Below are positions 59,930 to 64,000 of a stretch of 64,000 bases of DNA, piece by piece. Source of the stretch: JAPOXR01 sp963662395 (lineage in GTDB: Bacteria; Pseudomonadota; Alphaproteobacteria; Rhodobacterales; Rhodobacteraceae); assembly GCA_963662395.1 (NCBI GenBank), contig OY759511.1:4340001-4404000 (forward strand). The letters are read 5' to 3'. Position numbers and translations under genes: made by a program. Numbering within the stretch: the stretch's first letter is position 1; each line of letters opens with the position of its first letter. The notes under the pieces are model-generated. The model had not been told where the DNA came from and made no database searches. It was given only the letters and a program-made list of their open reading frames with translations.

Positions 59930-61435
59930 TCAATCGTCGACCGGCTTCGGGGGCTTCAGGTACCGCCTGAGGAAGATCGGTGCCACGAATCCGGCAATGG
60001 CGGCAATCCACAGGCCGAGAGATATCGGGGAGGAGAACAGATATATCCAGTCGCCATCCGAAATCACCATGGCCCGGCGGAGGCTGTCTTCCATCTTGTT
60101 GCCGAGCAGGATACCGAGAATGATCGGAACGGTCGGCACATCGAGCTTGCGGAATATGTAGCCGAACACGCCGAACAGGATCATGAGAACCAGGTCGAAA
60201 CTGCTGCCGGACAGGGAGTAGATGCCGCCGAAGGATACCATCATGATGCCGGGCAGCAGGATCCAGGGCGGGACCGAGAGAATCTTCACGAACAGCCGGA
60301 CCATCGGCACATTCATGATCAGCAGCACGAAATTGGCGATCAGCAAGGCGGCAATGAGGCCCCAGACCACCTCGGGACGCTCCTCGAACAGCAGCGGTCC
60401 GGGAGTGATGTTCAATGTCAGGAGCAGCGCCAGCAGGACGGCGGTTGTTCCCGAGCCGGGCACGCCGAGCGTCAGCATCGGCACGAGTGCGCCGCCGGCA
60501 GCGGCATTATTGCCCGCTTCCGGCGCGGCCACGCCACGGGGATTTCCCTTTCCGAAGCTGTCCGGGTCCCTGGCAACCGATTTCTCGGCCATGTAGGCCA
60601 GGAAACTGCCGAGGGAGGCGCCGGCTCCCGGAAGCACCCCGGCCATGAACCCGATTGCCGTGGAGCGCAGCATGGCCGTGAATGACCCGACAATATCCCG
60701 TATCGGAATGGTTATGCGGTCAAGCTTGATACCGATGGCCGTGTTCCTCCCGTGGCTCTCGATATACACGAAGATCTCGGACACCGCGAACAATCCGACG
60801 ATGGCCACCAGGAAGTCGACACCATCCATCAGGTGAAGCTCACCGAAGGTCAGCCGCGGAATTCCGGTCTGGTTGTCGAGGCCGATCATGGCGATGGCCA
60901 GACCGATGGCAGCCGCAAGCGCTGCCTTGGCCTGGTTTTTCGACGCCAGACCGCCGAGGGTGCAGAAGGCCAGCAGGTACAGCGCAAAATACTCGGCCGG
61001 ACCGAACAGGTAGGCCACCCTGGCCAGGATCGGGGCCAGCAGCATCAACCCGATGGTCGCCAGCAGCGCCCCGACAAAGGATGCGACTCCCGAGAGCACC
61101 AGGGCGTCGCCAGCCCGACCCTGCTTGGCCATCGGATAGCCGTCGAGCGTGGTCATGAGAGCCGGCTCATCACCGGGAATGTTGAGAAGGATGGACGAGA
61201 TCCTGCCGCCATACATGGCGCCGTAATAGACCGAGGTCATCAGCACCAGCGCCTCGGTGGCATCCAGGCCGAAGGAGAATGCGAGGGGAATCAGGATGGC
61301 CACGCCATTCGACGGGCCGAGTCCGGGGAGCGATCCGATGATGGTGCCCAGGAAACAGCCGGCGATGGCCAGGAACAGGGTCGATGGTGTCAATGCCACC
61401 GAGAAGCCCTGGGCAAGATTTGCAAACAGGTCCAT
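59930..61435 (-). CDS. tctA: Tripartite tricarboxylate transporter, large permease TctA
   Basis: 501 residues with about 10-12 hydrophobic segments. Family hallmarks: GTIIGSLPGLGPSNGVAILIPLAF near the N-terminus, SVYYGAMYGGRISSILLNIPGDEPALMTT, and LMDGVDFLVAIVGLFAVSEI. Na+- or H+-driven uptake of tri/dicarboxylates together with TctB and the periplasmic TctC. It lies 10 bases after tctB and 1 base before atuA on the same strand. Confidence 0.94.
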   Translation of the reverse strand: MDLFANLAQGFSVALTPSTLFLAIAGCFLGTIIGSLPGLGPSNGVAILIPLAFSFGLDATEALVLMTSVYYGAMYGGRISSILLNIPGDEPALMTTLDGYPMAKQGRAGDALVLSGVASFVGALLATIGLMLLAPILARVAYLFGPAEYFALYLLAFCTLGGLASKNQAKAALAAAIGLAIAMIGLDNQTGIPRLTFGELHLMDGVDFLVAIVGLFAVSEIFVYIESHGRNTAIGIKLDRITIPIRDIVGSFTAMLRSTAIGFMAGVLPGAGASLGSFLAYMAEKSVARDPDSFGKGNPRGVAAPEAGNNAAAGGALVPMLTLGVPGSGTTAVLLALLLTLNITPGPLLFEERPEVVWGLIAALLIANFVLLIMNVPMVRLFVKILSVPPWILLPGIMMVSFGGIYSLSGSSFDLVLMILFGVFGYIFRKLDVPTVPIILGILLGNKMEDSLRRAMVISDGDWIYLFSSPISLGLWIAAIAGFVAPIFLRRYLKPPKPVDD

Positions 61436-61445
61436 GGCGTCCTGC

Positions 61446-61886
61446 CTAACCGGCGAAGGCCCGGCCGAATGCCGACAGGCTCAGACCGAGGCCGAAATTG
61501 AAGATCAGGAACAGCCCGATCGACAGCCCGACTCCCGAGATGGCCGCAGTCAGCAGTCGCGGCGAGATGAGGTAGCTCAGGGCGGCAGATGCGAATGCTG
61601 CCGGCACGATGAATCCGAATGGCTTCAGGGCAAGGGTGAACAGGTACATGACCGCCGCGGCAACCAGCAGGCGGCCGATGGTGGCAAGTTCCGGCCAGAC
61701 CGGATCTGCGTCCGGCCTGAAGCAGATATAGGCACCGCACAGCGCGGCAATGCCACCTACCAGGTAGGGAAAGGTCCGCGATCCTACCGGATCAGACAGA
61801 AAGCCGATCTGGGTTTGTGCCGCGCCCGCGATATAGGCGAGCGCGACAACTATGACACCAAGACCGAATATCCGGTCGCTGGTCAC
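61446..61886 (-). CDS. tctB: Tripartite tricarboxylate transporter, small permease TctB
   Basis: 146 residues from GTG 61886, which shares one base with the tctC stop. Four predicted membrane helices: IFGLGVIVVALAYIAGAA, VGGIAALCGAYICF, LFTLALKPFGFIVPAAFA, and ISGVGLSIGLFLIFNFGLGL. It includes the family pattern SRTFPYLVG. It is the small membrane subunit paired with TctA. Confidence 0.9.
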   Translation of the reverse strand: MTSDRIFGLGVIVVALAYIAGAAQTQIGFLSDPVGSRTFPYLVGGIAALCGAYICFRPDADPVWPELATIGRLLVAAAVMYLFTLALKPFGFIVPAAFASAALSYLISPRLLTAAISGVGLSIGLFLIFNFGLGLSLSAFGRAFAG

Positions 61887-62857
61887 TACTGGATTACACC
61901 GATTTCACGGGACAGTTCCTCGATCTCCATGATCACGTCATTGACGTAGCCCTGGAAGTCGTCCCCGACCTTGGTGAAGGGTGCAAGACCGTTTGCAGTC
62001 ATGGCTTCCGCCCATTCATCCGATGCGGCAACCGCAGCAAGGGCGTCGGACCATTTCTGGTAGTCGGCGTCGGAAACGTCCTTCGGGACGTAGAGGCCCC
62101 TCCAGTTGACGGAGACGATATCGATACCCTGCTCCATGGCAGTCGGGATATCCTCGAATCCCGGAACCCGTTCTTCCGTGAACACGGCGAGAACCCGGAC
62201 ATCGCCGGCTGCCAGGAATCCGACAACTTCCGACATGTCGCCGGTCATCGCCTGGGTGTGGCCACCGACGGTCTGGGTGATGGCATCGCCACCGCCGTCA
62301 ACGCCGATATACTTCACCTTGGTCACGTCGTTGAACCCGGCCCGACCCAGCGCCATCAGCACCTTCAGGTGATCGAAGCCGCCAGCAGCGGAGCCGCCGG
62401 CAAAGGTGACCGAAGACGGATCGGCAATGACCGCATCCAGAAGGTCATTCAATGACTGGTAGGGCGAATCGTTGGCGACAACGATAATGCCCGGGTCGGC
62501 ACCGATGGCACCAAGAAACCGGACCTGGTCGGCAGTCAGCCCGCCATAGGCGTCCTGGGCCAGCCGGGTCGCGGTAGCCGAGGATGCGGCCACGATCAAC
62601 TCGCCATCTTCGCCGCGTTCGTTGACGACATGGCTGTAGGCGAGACCACCACCTCCGCCGGCCATGTTGGTAACCTGGATCGGTTTGTCGACCACGCCGA
62701 TATCATGCATGATCTTGCCGATCGACCGGCAGGTGAAATCCCAGCCACCGCCGGGGTTGGCCGGGGCAATGCACTCGGCGGCGAATGCCGGCGATGTGAG
62801 ACCCATGATCCCGGCAAGGCTGCCCGCGATCAGGCCCTTGCGAATTGTTAACTCCAT
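61886..62857 (-). CDS. tctC: Tripartite tricarboxylate transporter substrate-binding protein TctC (Bug family)
   Basis: 323 residues from ATG 62857 (GGAGGAACAA upstream). Signal peptide KGLIAGSLAGIMGLTSPAFA with cleavage before AECIAP. Periplasmic Bug fold: ANPGGGWDFTCRSIGKIM, VTNMAGGGGGLAYSHV, and FAGGSAAGGFDHLKVLM. It captures the carboxylate for TctAB. First gene of the tctCBA-atuA-DUF4387 operon. Confidence 0.93.
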   Translation of the reverse strand: MELTIRKGLIAGSLAGIMGLTSPAFAAECIAPANPGGGWDFTCRSIGKIMHDIGVVDKPIQVTNMAGGGGGLAYSHVVNERGEDGELIVAASSATATRLAQDAYGGLTADQVRFLGAIGADPGIIVVANDSPYQSLNDLLDAVIADPSSVTFAGGSAAGGFDHLKVLMALGRAGFNDVTKVKYIGVDGGGDAITQTVGGHTQAMTGDMSEVVGFLAAGDVRVLAVFTEERVPGFEDIPTAMEQGIDIVSVNWRGLYVPKDVSDADYQKWSDALAAVAASDEWAEAMTANGLAPFTKVGDDFQGYVNDVIMEIEELSREIGVIQ

Positions 62858-63114
62858 TTGTTCCTCCAGTTTGTCCATTTCAATGAATTGCGTGCCGACC
62901 CCCATGCCGGTCAGTTTCGTCATTCCGGAGCCGATCGTTCAGTTGGAAGCTCCCGGCACATGGCCCGCCTCGCTACATCAAGGCAGCCCGGCTTGCAATG
63001 TGGAACGACGCCGGCTTCCGGTCGAATGAAGGGTATCGCGGCCAGGCAAAAGGGTCCGGCAATCGAGCTCGATCGCTGCCGGCCTCCTCCCGGCACCATC
63101 CCCATGCCGGCTGC

Positions 63115-64000
63115 TCATGATTCCTGTGACAGGATTCCCTGTTCGATTGCCTCGAGCAGCTTCCTGCCGAGCGCATTGCGGCGCGATTCCGCATGCAGTT
63201 TCAGGCCAGCCATGTCCTTGACATAGAATACATCGACGGCCTGGACGCCGTAGGTTGCAATCACCGCCCCGGAAATCGTCACGTTGGCACGGTAGAGGGT
63301 GTAGGCGAGATCGTAGATCAGCCCCGGCCGATCCCGGGTATCAACCTCGATAATGGTGTAGATTTCCGAGCCGTCATTGTCGAAGGTGATCTCGGTCGGG
63401 ACCTGGAAGCTGTGCCGCCGCCTGGCCGCCGCCGTCTTCTGCAACTCGCTGTCCCGGTTCCTGAGCGCCTTCCTGGTATCGATTTCGCCCTTCATGATCT
63501 TGTCGATCATTTCCATCAGTCGCTTGACCCGGGACTTCTCGTAGGGCCGGCCGCGATGATCCTGCACCCAGAACACCGCCGTCGCATAGCCGTCGGCGCT
63601 CGTATAGGTCTTGGCATCGACGACATTGGCCGAAGCAAGGGCCAGCGCACCGGTGATCCGGGTAAAGATGCCGGGATGGTCGGCCATGGCGAAACAGATG
63701 CGTGTCGCATCGCGTCCGGCCTCCGGCCGGGCATCGGTGCAGATCTCGCTGTCGCTGATGCCATCGAGCAGCCTGGCGAAGGTCAGCTGGGTGTCCGTCG
63801 GCAGGCCCTGCCAGTACGGGTCGGCGTGCCGGTTCAGCTCCTCCTCGATGCGTTCGGCCGGCAACTCCTGCGCCGCCTCCCTGAAGCTGTCCTTGGCCGC
63901 GCCGGCAGCGGTGAATCCCACCTCGATCAGCCCGTCGGACATTGCCTTGTGTGTCATCCAGTAGAGATCGCGCAGCAGTTGCGCCTTCCATTTGGTCCAG
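63115..64000 (-). CDS. glnD: Bifunctional PII uridylyltransferase/uridylyl-removing enzyme, C-terminal part (truncated by window edge)
   Basis: The last about 295 residues; the reading frame stays open to the window's right edge (TKWKAQLLRDLYWM just before the first internal ATG at 63957). GlnD modifies the nitrogen regulators GlnB/GlnK according to glutamine. Two C-terminal ACT domains are visible, one around DATRICFAMADHPGIFTRITGALALA and one around YTIIEVDTRDRPGLIYDLAYTL ending in VFYVKDMAGLKL; they sense glutamine. Nucleotidyltransferase and HD domains should lie beyond 64000. The stop is followed at 62.9-63.1 kb by intergenic DNA before tctC. Confidence 0.92.
   Translation of the reverse strand, partial: WTKWKAQLLRDLYWMTHKAMSDGLIEVGFTAAGAAKDSFREAAQELPAERIEEELNRHADPYWQGLPTDTQLTFARLLDGISDSEICTDARPEAGRDATRICFAMADHPGIFTRITGALALASANVVDAKTYTSADGYATAVFWVQDHRGRPYEKSRVKRLMEMIDKIMKGEIDTRKALRNRDSELQKTAAARRRHSFQVPTEITFDNDGSEIYTIIEVDTRDRPGLIYDLAYTLYRANVTISGAVIATYGVQAVDVFYVKDMAGLKLHAESRRNALGRKLLEAIEQGILSQES

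Noticed and set aside
1..64000. tRNA, rRNA and CRISPR arrays
   Set aside because: No tRNA cloverleaf, rRNA segment or regularly spaced direct repeats were recognised when reading the intergenic regions.

Overview
The window reads as a GC-rich alphaproteobacterial chromosome, probably Rhodospirillales-like. The main reasons are gene content and order: ubiA beside rsmE, hemE divergent from hemC, cytochrome c - pheA - nudC - ffs - dnaX - recR, the cell-cycle regulator TrcR (DUF1013), COQ9, a small aa3-oxidase subunit IV, ClpS, the dihydroorotase-like PyrC without its metal ligands, and a coupled yejABEF cassette. Species cannot be named from sequence alone.

Layout. 1-2.1 kb is decayed accessory DNA: a multiply frameshifted IS110 transposase, a stub of an FAD-dependent oxidoreductase and one small helical protein. 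2.3-5.8 kb carries an IlvD/Edd dehydratase, an S49 peptidase and a pteridine-reductase-like SDR. 6-10.6 kb has uvrC and pgsA-moaD-moaE, split by about 1.3 kb holding a reverse-oriented cold-shock gene. 10.6-18.9 kb holds an OmpA/BON envelope protein with a small membrane coiled-coil protein, ubiA/rsmE, gshA, plsY and pyrBC. 19.2-26.5 kb holds a uracil-DNA glycosylase, moaB, a DsbD-like domain, a TnpB relic, yqgE, the tRNA threonylcarbamoyl-AMP synthase, an acyl-CoA dehydrogenase and a metallo-hydrolase.

26.9-30.2 kb is accessory: an intact IS110 element and an AT-richer MFS drug-efflux gene with unrecognised neighbours. 30.3-37.6 kb is housekeeping: COX IV, rpsU, COQ9, quinone oxidoreductase, TrcR, an SDR, clpS, a HAD phosphatase and a D,D-carboxypeptidase with a SPOR domain. 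An IS1182-like element (37640-39302, CTAG duplication) sits exactly on the stop codon of that carboxypeptidase. A D-lyxose isomerase and yejFEBA follow. 46-54.7 kb has cytochrome c, pheA, an MqsA-like regulator coupled to nudC, the SRP RNA gene ffs, an HTH protein, an ankyrin protein, dnaX, recR and hemF. 54.8-64 kb has hemE/hemC, a hydrolase-OsmC fusion, an AtuA/DUF4387/TctABC carboxylate cluster and the 3' part of glnD.

How the genes work together. Haem synthesis (hemF, hemE, hemC), molybdopterin (moaB, moaD, moaE), ubiquinone (ubiA, COQ9), pyrimidines (pyrB plus the PyrC-like subunit) and envelope functions (plsY, pgsA, OmpA/BON, carboxypeptidase) are represented by partial pathways. The most self-contained transport and catabolic unit is tctCBA-atuA-DUF4387, which probably imports and processes an organic acid. 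The most unusual observations are key-residue losses in otherwise well-kept enzymes (dehydratase Cys to Phe, SDR Lys to Cys, IS1182 transposase Glu to Arg), a pgsA without a normal start codon, and several relics of mobile elements. I did not find a convincing novel multi-gene defence or mobile system.
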